Shown: piece by piece, positions 1 through 9,300 of the stretch
Layout of the letters: the number at the start of each line of letters is the position of its first letter
How positions within the stretch are numbered: position 1 is the first letter of the stretch
NCBI RefSeq assembly: GCF_038051945.1
Contig: NZ_CP150302.1
Coordinates: forward strand, 6,572,001 to 6,636,000
DNA length: 64,000 nucleotides
Direction of reading: 5' to 3'
Origin: Paenibacillus sp. FSL H3-0469
Lineage (GTDB): Bacteria > Bacillota > Bacilli > Paenibacillales > Paenibacillaceae
Program-made: the position numbers and the translations under genes
Notes under the pieces: generated by a model
Databases searched by the model: none
Told to the model about the DNA's origin: nothing
What the model saw: only the letters and a program-made list of their open reading frames with translations

Positions 1-777
1 CTGCTGTACTCGCTTGGGGCATTCAGTATTGCATTCTACGCAGGCGTCTACTTTGGGCTTGAACGGACGCTGCTCGGTAAGCCGCTGCTGGAGTTTGTGC
101 TGGTGGAGTGTGTGTATGTTGTCTTTGCCCTGACTGCGCAGGCGGTGATTCTCCGTGGCCGTGAGACGCGCGAATATCTGGAGCAGCTCACCAAGTCGGA
201 GCAGGAGCTGATGGTGGAGCGGGCGATCTCGGACAAGCTGCTGAAGATAGATGCGTTAACCGGCCTGTATAACCACAAGACATTCCATGAATACCTGGAT
301 TCGCTGCTGGAGCAGTGTGAGAACAACGGACTGAGGCTGCAGCTTGCGTTAATTGACATCGATAATTTCAAGCAGGTCAATGACAGATACGGACACTGGG
401 TGGGCGATCTTGTGCTCAAGGAGGTGGCGGCCAAGATGAGCAGCCTGATCGGGTTGAATGATTTTGCGGCAAGGTATGGCGGGGAGGAATTCGCAGTGAT
501 TTTTACGGATAAAAGCTTCCAGGAAGCCTACGCTGCTGTCGAGCAAATGCGTATCAGCATTGCTGCCATGTGCCATCCGTATGCCGGGAACAAACCCATT
601 ACGGTCAGTATCGGATTGTGTCACTACCAGCTTGGAGACGGCAAGGAGCTGCTGTTCCGCAAGACGGACGATTCGCTGTATACAGCCAAGCGCGGCGGGA
701 AAAATGCTGTAGTGACCTCTGCAGTCACTTCCGTTAAAGGACATAAACTTACAGAAAACCCCCAAATTCCGATATAG
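1..777 (+). CDS. GGDEF-domain protein (probable diguanylate cyclase), 5' end missing
   Basis: The reading frame is open from the first base, so the gene starts upstream of the window. The visible part begins with hydrophobic, membrane-like sequence (about residues 1-50), then a short charged, probably helical linker (KSEQELMVERAISDKLLKID), then a GGDEF domain opening with DALTGLYNHKTF and carrying the intact active-site loop GGEEF near window residue 162. An intact GGEEF loop normally means synthesis of c-di-GMP from two GTP. An RxxD inhibitory site five residues upstream is not obvious (the preceding residues are DFAARY). The presence of a cyclase a few kilobases from a c-di-GMP riboswitch is suggestive, but a functional link is only inference. 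Confidence 0.88.
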   Translation: MLYSLGAFSIAFYAGVYFGLERTLLGKPLLEFVLVECVYVVFALTAQAVILRGRETREYLEQLTKSEQELMVERAISDKLLKIDALTGLYNHKTFHEYLDSLLEQCENNGLRLQLALIDIDNFKQVNDRYGHWVGDLVLKEVAAKMSSLIGLNDFAARYGGEEFAVIFTDKSFQEAYAAVEQMRISIAAMCHPYAGNKPITVSIGLCHYQLGDGKELLFRKTDDSLYTAKRGGKNAVVTSAVTSVKGHKLTENPQIPI

Positions 778-795
778 ACCGGGAGCTGGGGGTTT
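756..795. terminator. Bidirectional terminator between convergent genes
   Basis: The arms AAACCCCCA (756-764) and TGGGGGTTT (787-795) pair perfectly. The hairpin overlaps the last codons of the GGDEF gene and lies before the end of the convergent holin-like gene, so it could serve both strands. Confidence 0.65.
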
Positions 796-820
796 CATTG
801 TCTGCACGTGCCTTGGGCCG

Positions 821-1168
821 TTATTTGCCTGCTTCAAACGGAGTGGATACCGGCAGGAACAGATCTATGATCCCGATGACCAGTGCGGCAAGCAGGGCAC
901 CAAGCACCGAGACACTGACACCGCTGACGACAAACTGGGCAATCCAGATGACCAGGGCACTGACCAGGAAGCCGACGATACCGCGTCCGAAGGGCGTTGT
1001 TTTTTTGCCGAAAATGCCTTCAACGACCCAGCCGAGCAGAGCGATCACCAGAGCAAGCATGAATGCGCTCCAGAATCCCCCGACCGTGAACTGCGGAACA
1101 ATCCAGCCGACCACCATCAGCACGATTGCTGCGACCACGAACCGTACTACATGAGCTAAGAATCTCAA
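821..1168 (-). CDS. Phage holin family (YvlD-like) membrane protein
   Basis: A 115-residue very hydrophobic protein with about four membrane segments and charged loops (FGKKTTPFGRG in the middle). This matches the family IV holin-like/YvlD membrane proteins, which are common chromosomal proteins without a proven lysis role. I start it at the TTG at 1168 because the minus strand carries AAAGGAGG eight bases upstream and the family begins with a short RFLAHVVRF-type sequence. An upstream ATG at 1258 would add 30 polar residues with no ribosome site. It is convergent with the GGDEF gene and divergent from mutS2. Confidence 0.8.
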   Translation of the reverse strand: MRFLAHVVRFVVAAIVLMVVGWIVPQFTVGGFWSAFMLALVIALLGWVVEGIFGKKTTPFGRGIVGFLVSALVIWIAQFVVSGVSVSVLGALLAALVIGIIDLFLPVSTPFEAGK

Positions 1169-1320
1169 TGAACTAACCTCCTTTGGCGTTCGCTTAAGGA
1201 TATGTGCGTTGTTATTGTGGCCCGAAGCCGGTTTTCTATGCCCAGAAATCATACCCAAATAGCGAAAATGGGCTAAATTAGGTATAATGGTTCCATCTAT
1301 GAAGGGAGCTGTGACAGTAA

Positions 1321-3687
1321 TTGGACGACAAAATTTTGCATACGCTTGAATATCGCAAGATTTTAAATAAATTGATGCAGTATACGCAGACGCCGATGGG
1401 ACGGCTGACCGCCGAGCTCCTGAAGCCTTCCGGTGATTTCGAAGGGGTGAAGAAGCTCCTGCAGGCTACGGATGAGGCGGTAAATGTTGACCGGTTGAAG
1501 GGAATTCCTTCATTCGGCGGCGTGACCGATATCCGGCCTGCGCTGAAGCGTGCATCAATTGGCGGGATGCTGGGCACAGCAGAGCTGCTTGCGGTAGGCA
1601 ACACGATTGGCGGGGCCCGCCGGGTCAAGCGTTTCCTCCATGCCATGCATGACGATGAGAGCATTCCTGCGCTATTCGCGCAGAGTGATCTGCTGTCGGA
1701 GCAGAAGCATGTAGAGGATGCCATCCGCATGTGTATTGACGAGAACGCCGATGTTATGGATTCGGCGAGCACGGAGCTTGCTTCCATCCGCCGCGAGCTG
1801 CGCGGGGGAGAGACACGTATCCGTGAGAAGCTGGATTCGATGATCCGCTCGTCTTCGGTCTCGAAGATGCTCCAGGATCAGCTCGTGACGATCCGTGGTG
1901 ACCGGTTCGTCATTCCGGTCAAGGCTGAGTACCGCGCCCACTTCGGCGGTATTGTGCACGACCAGTCAGGCTCAGGGGCAACGCTGTTCATCGAGCCGGA
2001 ATCCATTGTGGCGATGAACAACAAGCTGCGGGAGACGCGGCTGCGCGAAGAACGCGAGATCGAGATCATCCTGCACCGGCTGACTGCGCTGGTCGGCGAT
2101 ATTGCCGAAGAGATGGCGTATGATATTGACATTCTCGGTGAGCTGGACTTCATCTTCGCCAAGGCGCGTCTTGCACGCGATCTGAAGGCTACCCAGCCGC
2201 GGATGAATGACCGCGGATACCTTCGCCTGCGTAAGGGCCGCCATCCGCTCATTCCGGCCGAGCAGGTTGTGCCGCTGGATGTGGAGCTGGGCAATGATTA
2301 CCGCTCCATCATCGTGACCGGACCGAATACGGGCGGGAAGACCGTGACCCTGAAGACGATCGGCCTGCTCAGCCTGATGGCGATGTCTGGCCTCTTCATT
2401 CCGGCCGAGGAAGGCAGCCAGCTGTGTGTCTTCGATGCGATCTACGCCGACATCGGCGATGAGCAGAGCATTGAGCAGAGCCTCAGTACCTTCTCCAGCC
2501 ATATGACGAATATTATATCCATTCTGAAGCGGATGACACCGAAGAGTCTGATTCTGCTCGATGAGGTCGGTGCAGGAACAGATCCGGCTGAAGGCTCCGC
2601 GCTCGCAATAGCGATTCTGGAGAATATTCACCGGACGGAATCCCGGATGGTTGCCACTACACATTACAGTGAACTGAAGGCATACGCTTATGAACGGGCA
2701 GGCGTTATTAATGCCAGCATGGAATTCGATGTGCAGAGCCTGAGTCCCACTTACCGGCTGCTGGTCGGTGTGCCTGGACGAAGCAATGCGTTCGCCATTG
2801 CTGAACGTCTCGGGATGCCAAGTGCGATCCTTGAGCACGCGCGCGGTGAAGTGAAGGAAGAAGATATGCGCGTTGAGCATATGATTGCGTCCCTGGAGGA
2901 GAACCGCCTTACCGCAGAGAACGAACGCATCCGGGCTGAAGAGATTCGCCGTGAAGCGGAGGAGTTCCGCAAGCGGCAGCAGCAGGAGCTGGAGAAGCTG
3001 GAAGGCTCACGCGACAAACGTCTGGAGAAGGCAGAGAAGGATGCCAGCGATCTTCTGGCCAAGGCGCGCAAGGAAGCTGAAGAGATTATCAGCGACCTGC
3101 GCCGCCTGGCGCTGGAGGAAGGCGCATCCGTCAAGGAACATAAGCTGATCGAAGCGCGCCGCCGGCTGGATGAAGCAGAGCCTGCACCGCGCAAGAAGGC
3201 TGTGCCGCGCAGCACGGTCAAGGCGCCGCGCAAGATTCAGCCAGGGGATGAAGTTAAGGTAGCGAATGTGAATCAGAAGGGCCTTGTGGTTGAGCTGAGC
3301 GGTACCAAGGAAGCTGTTGTACAGTTCGGCATCATGAAGATGAAGGTCAATCTGAGTGATCTGGAATTCCTGGCCTCCGCACCGGATGCTCCTCCTCCGG
3401 CTCTGCGCAGGGCCACAACGGTCAAGCGTACACGCGATGAGAATATCCGTAGTGAGCTCGATTTGCGCGGTGCGAACCTGGAGGAAGCCATTATGGAGAC
3501 CGACCGCTTCATCGACGAAGCTTTTCTCGGCAATCTGGGGCAGATCTCCATTATCCACGGCAAGGGGACGGGAGTCCTGCGGACAGGAATACAGGAATAC
3601 CTCCGCAAGCACAAGCATGTCAAAAGCTATCGGCTCGGGAACTACAATGAAGGCGGCGCGGGTGTGACGGTAGCTGAACTGGAGTAA
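1321..3687 (+). CDS. mutS2: MutS2 endonuclease/ribosome-rescue ATPase
   Basis: 788 residues, the normal MutS2 length. In order: N-terminal core and lever region, Walker A GPNTGGKT near residue 334, Walker B LILLDEVGAGTDPAEGSAL near 410, a long Arg/Glu/Lys-rich coiled coil (about 515-640), a KOW-like stretch (KIQPGDEVKVANVNQKG), and a C-terminal Smr domain from about 713 with ELDLRG and HGKGTGVLR. MutS2 lacks the mismatch-recognition domain of MutS. Known roles in the family are suppression of recombination and splitting of collided ribosomes. The start is TTG, preceded by GAAGGGAG about eleven bases upstream; a TATAAT at 1283-1288 is a plausible -10. Confidence 0.96.
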   Translation: MDDKILHTLEYRKILNKLMQYTQTPMGRLTAELLKPSGDFEGVKKLLQATDEAVNVDRLKGIPSFGGVTDIRPALKRASIGGMLGTAELLAVGNTIGGARRVKRFLHAMHDDESIPALFAQSDLLSEQKHVEDAIRMCIDENADVMDSASTELASIRRELRGGETRIREKLDSMIRSSSVSKMLQDQLVTIRGDRFVIPVKAEYRAHFGGIVHDQSGSGATLFIEPESIVAMNNKLRETRLREEREIEIILHRLTALVGDIAEEMAYDIDILGELDFIFAKARLARDLKATQPRMNDRGYLRLRKGRHPLIPAEQVVPLDVELGNDYRSIIVTGPNTGGKTVTLKTIGLLSLMAMSGLFIPAEEGSQLCVFDAIYADIGDEQSIEQSLSTFSSHMTNIISILKRMTPKSLILLDEVGAGTDPAEGSALAIAILENIHRTESRMVATTHYSELKAYAYERAGVINASMEFDVQSLSPTYRLLVGVPGRSNAFAIAERLGMPSAILEHARGEVKEEDMRVEHMIASLEENRLTAENERIRAEEIRREAEEFRKRQQQELEKLEGSRDKRLEKAEKDASDLLAKARKEAEEIISDLRRLALEEGASVKEHKLIEARRRLDEAEPAPRKKAVPRSTVKAPRKIQPGDEVKVANVNQKGLVVELSGTKEAVVQFGIMKMKVNLSDLEFLASAPDAPPPALRRATTVKRTRDENIRSELDLRGANLEEAIMETDRFIDEAFLGNLGQISIIHGKGTGVLRTGIQEYLRKHKHVKSYRLGNYNEGGAGVTVAELE

Positions 3688-3718
3688 CGCCCTTAGTCCG
3701 GCAGAAAGAGGGAAAAGA

Positions 3719-4138
3719 GTGCAGGATAATATTGATCTTTTGCTGGAACATCCGCTGGGGGCGCTGCTAGGCTACTTCACTGTCGCCATATTGGGGCTGG
3801 TCGTCTTTCTGTCCTTCTTCGAAATGGTGACGAAATACAACTGCTGGGAAGAAATCCGCAAGGGGAATGTGGCCGTAGCTATGGCAACCGGAGGCAAAAT
3901 CTTCGGAATCTGCAACATCTTACGCTTCAGCATTGAAGCAGGGGCATCGATCTATGAGACGATGAAATGGTCGGTTGTAGGCTTTTTGCTGCTGCTGCTG
4001 GCTTACTTCCTGTTCGAGTTTTTTACTCCGGTCTTTTCAATTGATGAAGAGATTGCTGCGGATAACCGGGCGGTAGGATTGACAGCCATGCTGCTCTCAA
4101 TATCCTTGTCCTATGTTATCGGCGCGGCCATATTCTGA
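3719..4138 (+). CDS. DUF350 family membrane protein
   Basis: A 139-residue protein with four predicted membrane segments (roughly residues 14-34, 50-70, 83-103 and 118-138) and the conserved loop NVAVAMATGGKIFGI typical of DUF350/UPF0719. The GTG start follows AGAGGGA. It lies 31 bases after mutS2 and probably shares its transcript. The molecular function of the family is not established. Confidence 0.85.
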   Translation: MQDNIDLLLEHPLGALLGYFTVAILGLVVFLSFFEMVTKYNCWEEIRKGNVAVAMATGGKIFGICNILRFSIEAGASIYETMKWSVVGFLLLLLAYFLFEFFTPVFSIDEEIAADNRAVGLTAMLLSISLSYVIGAAIF

Positions 4139-4154
4139 ATTAGGGGGCAGGGAG

Positions 4155-4235
4155 ATGAAGCTGCTGATTCGGATTCTGTTTTTTTCAGCCCTGGCTTTTG
4201 TAGCGGCCGGCATTATATATTTAACGGTGAATTGA
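4155..4235 (+). CDS. Small single-pass membrane peptide (26 residues)
   Basis: A short frame begins at ATG 4155 after AGGGGGCAGGGAG and encodes MKLLIRILFFSALAFVAAGI plus six residues: a basic N-terminus and one membrane helix. It sits 16 bases after the DUF350 gene and 33 before the zinc-ribbon gene, in the same direction. Ribosome site, tight spacing and amphipathic layout support translation, but its small size leaves doubt. No function can be assigned. Confidence 0.5.
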   Translation: MKLLIRILFFSALAFVAAGIIYLTVN

Positions 4236-4268
4236 ACCGAATGTGAGTAAGCGAAGGAGATTATACAG

Positions 4269-4814
4269 ATGGAGACAACAGTTTGCCCATGGTGCCATAC
4301 CGAGATTGTATGGGATGAGGAGTTTGGACCCGAGGATACCTGTCCTCATTGCAACAACGAGCTTAGCGGTTACCGCACAGTGACAATAGGTGCAGAGGAT
4401 CTGGAGGATGAAGAGCCGGATACGGCGGAAGCTTCCGGAGAAGAAGAGATCAGCGACGATAATCTGTGGGATGACGACGACAAGGATAGCGTGGTGCCTG
4501 TATGGGGGACGCTGACCCAGTTCGGTGACGATTATGACCTGAAGCGTTATGAGGACAAGGTCTCGGCAATTCTGGCTGCCCAGCTGGAAGCGCCGGAATG
4601 TCCGCAATGCCATGAGCTGATGCTTCACTCCGGTACGCAGCAGGTGAACGGGTTCACCCCGGCAACGCCGGAAGCGCTGGGCGGCGCAGCCGTGCTGAAG
4701 CCTCCCTTCGCGCTGAATCTGTACGTATGCCCTTCCTGCTTCCATGTCCAGCACAGTCTGGCGCAGGAAGACCGTATCCAGCTTGTCCGCAATCTCAGCA
4801 CCGCAGCCGAATAA
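4269..4814 (+). CDS. Zinc-ribbon acidic protein of unknown function
   Basis: 181 residues. The N-terminus holds two CxxC pairs (CPWC near residue 6, CPHC near 26), forming a zinc ribbon. A strongly acidic linker follows (about residues 45-80), then a second region with CPQC (about 116) and CPSC (about 155), a possible second split zinc site. There is no signal peptide or membrane segment. It is preceded by GCGAAGGAG and follows the small membrane peptide closely. I do not recognise a named family; a nucleic-acid or protein-binding role is a guess from the zinc ribbons. Confidence 0.75.
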   Translation: METTVCPWCHTEIVWDEEFGPEDTCPHCNNELSGYRTVTIGAEDLEDEEPDTAEASGEEEISDDNLWDDDDKDSVVPVWGTLTQFGDDYDLKRYEDKVSAILAAQLEAPECPQCHELMLHSGTQQVNGFTPATPEALGGAAVLKPPFALNLYVCPSCFHVQHSLAQEDRIQLVRNLSTAAE

Positions 4815-4895
4815 ATATCGGATTCATGCTTTCCCTGCCGTCTGGACATGTTAGTTATAGATGAAGTGTCTTAGGACGAGCAGGGAGGGTTAAGC

Positions 4896-6113
4896 ATGAG
4901 AGGTTCAGAACGGGGACAGGCGGCGCTGCTGCTGGCTGTAGGCGGGCTATACCTTCTGGCTACAGTGCTTGCAGGGACGTTCCTCAACGTATATCTGTGG
5001 AAAAGCCGGCAGAACTTCGCCATGATCGGCTGGTTCACCGTGGCCCAGCAGCTTGCCGTGGGTCTCAGCTTTTGGCTGGGCGGCAAGTGGGTGAAAGAAC
5101 ATAACAAAATGAATGCCCTGCGGCTGGGAATTGCCGTATCGGGCTTTTTTTATTTGCTGGTGCTGTGGCTTCGCGAAGAAGCAGTGCATTATATTTGGCC
5201 GCTGGGTGGGGTCCTCGGGCTATCCATCGGGCTGTATTGGCTGGCATTTAACATTGTTTTCTTCGAGATTACGGACGCTGCGAACCGCGATTTCTATAAC
5301 GGGTGGATGGGTCTGCTGGGTTCCCTGACGGGAATAGCCGGCCCCTGGGTGTCCGGCTGGATGATCTCCCGCTGGCAAGGCGGACAAGGCTACCGTATGG
5401 TATTCATATTGTCTTTATGTATCTATGGGGTGGCTGCTGTGCTAAGTTTCTGGCTGCGCAAACGGCCGCGCGGCGAAGCCTATCTCTGGCTGGAGCCCTG
5501 GCGCGAGCTTACCCGCAGGCGCAGTCCTTGGCGGCCAGTTGCGGCGGCGCTAGTGTTCCAGGGTATCCGGGAAGGCGTATTCTCCTTCCTGATCGGTCTG
5601 CTCGTCTACATTGCTGCACAGGAGGAGAGCAAGCTGGGACAGTTCGCCCTGCTGACCTCCGCCGTCTCCCTGATCAGCTATTATGCGGCCGGCAGATGGT
5701 TCAAGCCCCGTGCCCGGCTCGGCGGTATGCTGGCAGGCAGTCTGCTGCTCATCGCCTTCCTTCTTCCGCTGCTGTGGAAGGTGAATTTTACCACCCTCCT
5801 GATCATGGGAATCGGGACCTCACTCTGCCTGCCGCTCTACATGCTGCCGATGCTGTCCACCAGCTTCGACCTTATGGGAGTGTCCGAGGAGAGCGCCGGC
5901 AAACGCGTGGAATTGGTAGTGCTAAGAGAGCTTAGCCTGATGAGCGGCCGCCTCCTTGGTCTGCTGATCTTCATCGCCGTGCTGTCACTGGACCAATCTC
6001 CGCAGACCATTACGCTGCTTATGCTGCTGCTAGGTGCGGCGCCGCTGGGGAGCTGGGTGGTGGTGCGGAAGATGCTGGGTTTAAATGTTCACAGAAATAA
6101 CAATATTATATGA
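4896..6113 (+). CDS. MFS transporter
   Basis: A 405-residue polytopic protein with about 12 membrane segments in two halves, separated by a basic cytoplasmic loop (LRKRPRGEAYLWLEPWRELTRRRSPW). Family members export small molecules or drugs by proton exchange; no substrate-specific motif can be read. The start ATG follows GGGAGGG. It is the last gene before the c-di-GMP riboswitch and appears unrelated to it. Confidence 0.88.
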   Translation: MRGSERGQAALLLAVGGLYLLATVLAGTFLNVYLWKSRQNFAMIGWFTVAQQLAVGLSFWLGGKWVKEHNKMNALRLGIAVSGFFYLLVLWLREEAVHYIWPLGGVLGLSIGLYWLAFNIVFFEITDAANRDFYNGWMGLLGSLTGIAGPWVSGWMISRWQGGQGYRMVFILSLCIYGVAAVLSFWLRKRPRGEAYLWLEPWRELTRRRSPWRPVAAALVFQGIREGVFSFLIGLLVYIAAQEESKLGQFALLTSAVSLISYYAAGRWFKPRARLGGMLAGSLLLIAFLLPLLWKVNFTTLLIMGIGTSLCLPLYMLPMLSTSFDLMGVSEESAGKRVELVVLRELSLMSGRLLGLLIFIAVLSLDQSPQTITLLMLLLGAAPLGSWVVVRKMLGLNVHRNNNII

Positions 6114-6203
6114 TTCAAATATAGGGTATTATTGCCAAGGTAAGTACAGATTGTATTTGAAGTGAATTCAAAATGATTTCGCATGAATTTAACCATTAGA
6201 ACT

Positions 6204-6297
6204 AAAAAGGCAAACCTGTACGAAAGTCAGGGACGCAAAGCCACGGGCCTTACCACAGGGCGGGAGATACCCATCTGTGAATGGTAGCCGGGCCGCT
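6204..6297 (+). promoter_or_regulatory. Cyclic-di-GMP class I (GEMM) riboswitch
   Basis: The conserved core is present in order: GGCAAACC (6209-6216), a CCTG..CGAAAG..CAGG hairpin with a GNRA-type GAAA loop (6215-6231), GGGACGCAAAGCCACGGG (6229-6246), and the closing ATGGTAGCCGGGCC (6280-6293). These are the hallmark segments of the GEMM-I aptamer. T-runs at 6309-6315 and 6322-6327 follow weak GC pairings, so transcription termination is a possible expression platform, but the exact switching helix is not clear to me. The next gene starts at 6359. Confidence 0.93.
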
Positions 6298-6358
6298 CTT
6301 TCCGGTGGTTTTTTTGCGCCCTTTTTTAATTGAAGTGTTAAATGAGCGGAGGTCTTTT

Positions 6359-9300
6359 ATGACAAATAGGAAAAGCTTTATATGTAAGGTACTGTGTTTT
6401 ATCATTTTGGCTCAAATTCTTGCACCTTTTGTAGAATTCTCAGGGATGAAAATTTCCGCACAGGACAGTATTCTCAGGATCCGGTTTCAGCCCGAAGAAG
6501 CCCCTGTACAGGACGGAGAGCTTGCAGATTCTGGAGCCGTTTTTAGCGTCAAAAACCAATACTCCTACGGCTGGAACATGGATCATACCGATGCAACAGT
6601 CTCAAGAGATACATACGATGACTCCGGCATAAGTAGCCTTACACGAATCCATCCGGATGGAAAATGGGAAATTGCACTAGACAATGGTACTTATGAAGTC
6701 TCGGTAACCGTAGGTGACTCTGTATATAGCAGCAACAACTCCCTTTCTGTTGAGAATATCAAAGTGATGGACGGACTCACTCTTGAAGCAGGGCAGCATA
6801 GAACAGTCAAGAAGAAGGTTGCTGTCGAAGATGGAAGACTCACGTTAAGTCAAATCAATGCTGCTGGAATGGAGACGGCTCTCAATAGCATAGAACTTTC
6901 ATTGGTTAATACATACACTCCCGCCTTGATACCGCCTCAAATAAGTATGCCCTTTGAACCCAATAAGGTTGTTGGTGACAAAGTTCTTCTATCGGGAAGC
7001 ATGACCAACATACACAACGCTCCGCCTTTTATTAGGGTGAACGGCCTGCAGGTAGAAATCTCCCGCCATATCCGCGAACAAATAGAATCTATTGAACAAC
7101 AAATACAGCAGGTTAGCCAACATGCAGTGGCAATAGGAAATTCGGATATTGAAGCTATTCAAAGCTCTATCCGCTCCAGCGGCAAGAAGCCTGCAATTAT
7201 TGCAGTCGGACAATTGAATTTAGAATCAAGCGTGACGTTCGGAAGCGCAGAACAGCCTGTCATTGTAATCGTCGACGGCATGAATACGAACCGGAAGCTG
7301 AATGTAACGGTGTACGGGTCGCTAATCCTCCGTGGAGGATTAAATGCCAATACGGAGTTGGATGTTAATGTTATCAACCCTGTACCAGATGAGAATCTAG
7401 GTAATCTATGGGTACAGGGGACGGTGCATTTAAATAATAATTCCAATGTACAAGTAGATAATGAATTGTTTGCAGGTTCTTTGGTCTATAACAATGGTTC
7501 GCTCGATCTATCCGCGGAACGGATAGTAGTACAAGGCAATATGAATATCAATACTATGGTAACTATGAATGTAGACGAAGAAATGTCTATTGGAGAAGTG
7601 GTTTCCAATAATTCAAGGGCAGAACTAAATGTAGCGCAGGGAGATCTGTTTGTCCGGGACAACGTCAGTGTGAATAATCATCTTAATATCACCACAGGCG
7701 GATTATTTGCAGTAGGCGGAAATGTCATCTCGAACCAAAGACCTATAATACATACGGGGAATGAGCAAGCTGGACGTACATTGTTGAAGTATGTTCTGTC
7801 GGGCCTTAAGGCCGAGTATTACAGCGGCAATGATTTTACGGGCAAGAAGGCCGTGAAGGTGGATGAATCTATTTCTTTGGCTGGCCCACCTGTTCTGGGT
7901 GTGCCGGGGATAGCAGACCAGCATTTCTCAGTAAGATGGACAGGGCAAATTCAACCTAACTATACAGATCAATATACCTTCTCCGCCAGAACGTCAGGTG
8001 GAGTCAGACTCTGGGTGAATGATCAGCTCCTGGTGGATGCCTGGACAACGAAGCAGCATGTGGAGCAAGGCACCATCCAGCTTGAAGCGGGGAAAAAATA
8101 TGACCTGAAGATGGAATACGCTAATGATATGGGGAATCCTCAGGCCAGCTTATCGTGGGAGAGCGAGCAACAGACCCGTGAAGTGATTCCCTCTGTATCT
8201 TTAAGACCTTTTTCTATACCAGCAATAAATGCTAGTGCAACAGACTCAGCCATTACATTGAACTGGCCTGCTTTGTTTAATGCAGATGGATATGAAGTGG
8301 AATTCGATAAGGAGGTTACTGTCCTCGGCAGTGAACCTGATTTTTCCAAGGGGGAGCTTAGTCCGGGAACTGAACATCTCTATCGTATCCGGGCAATCAG
8401 TGGCGACATCAAAGGGGAGTGGTCAATCACTTCATCTTATTGGACCTTGCCAGCTGCACCACTGAATATTCAAATGAATGCAACAAGCCATACCATTACT
8501 CTCGAATGGGAGCCGGTCATCGGTGCCTCCAGTTATGAAATCGAGGTTAATAACAGTACGAAGAATATAGGAGCCGTGCTAACTTACCAGGAGACTGATC
8601 TGAATCCGAACATGCCCAAAGTATTCCGAATCCGGGCGGTGAACAGCAGCGGAGCAGGGGCATGGAGTGAAGTGGTTACGAAGACTACTCTGGTTGGAGT
8701 ACCTTCTAAGCTGCAGGGAACGGCAGACGAGCAGTCAATTCATTTGCACTGGGATGCTGTATCAGGAGCCGCCTCCTATGATTTGGAGGTAGACGGAACC
8801 GTAAATAATAACATCCTGGATAATTCATATATACATGGAAGTCTCCAATCTAACAGTAAGCACAGTTATCGTGTACGAGCTAAGAACGATGATGGAATCA
8901 GTGAATGGAGCAATACCATCACCGTGCATACTCTGCCCGGAGTTCCGCAGAATCTTACAGCACAAGTGGAAGGAAGCTCTGTGCATGTGGCATGGGACCC
9001 AGTTACCGGAGCAACGGGGTATGACATCGAGGTAGATGGAGACGTTCTGGATAATGAATTGAAGCTAGAATTCACACATTCACAGCTAGCATTGAATTCA
9101 GAGCATACCTACAGAGTGCGGGCGAAGAATGATGAGAGAGTCGGAAGCTGGACCCAAACGATGGTTTACTCCACTCATGCCGGCGTTCCTGCTAATATTC
9201 AGACTTCAGCGAAGAGCAACGAAATTACAATAACTTGGGACATAGTTGCAGGTGCGCTAAGTTACGATATTGAACTGGATGGGGCAACCATTCTTAATGT

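Noticed and set aside
6281..6358. N-terminal extension of the first Fn3 protein
   Set aside because: It would be translated from inside the riboswitch, and the start at 6359 has a ribosome site and a proper signal peptide.
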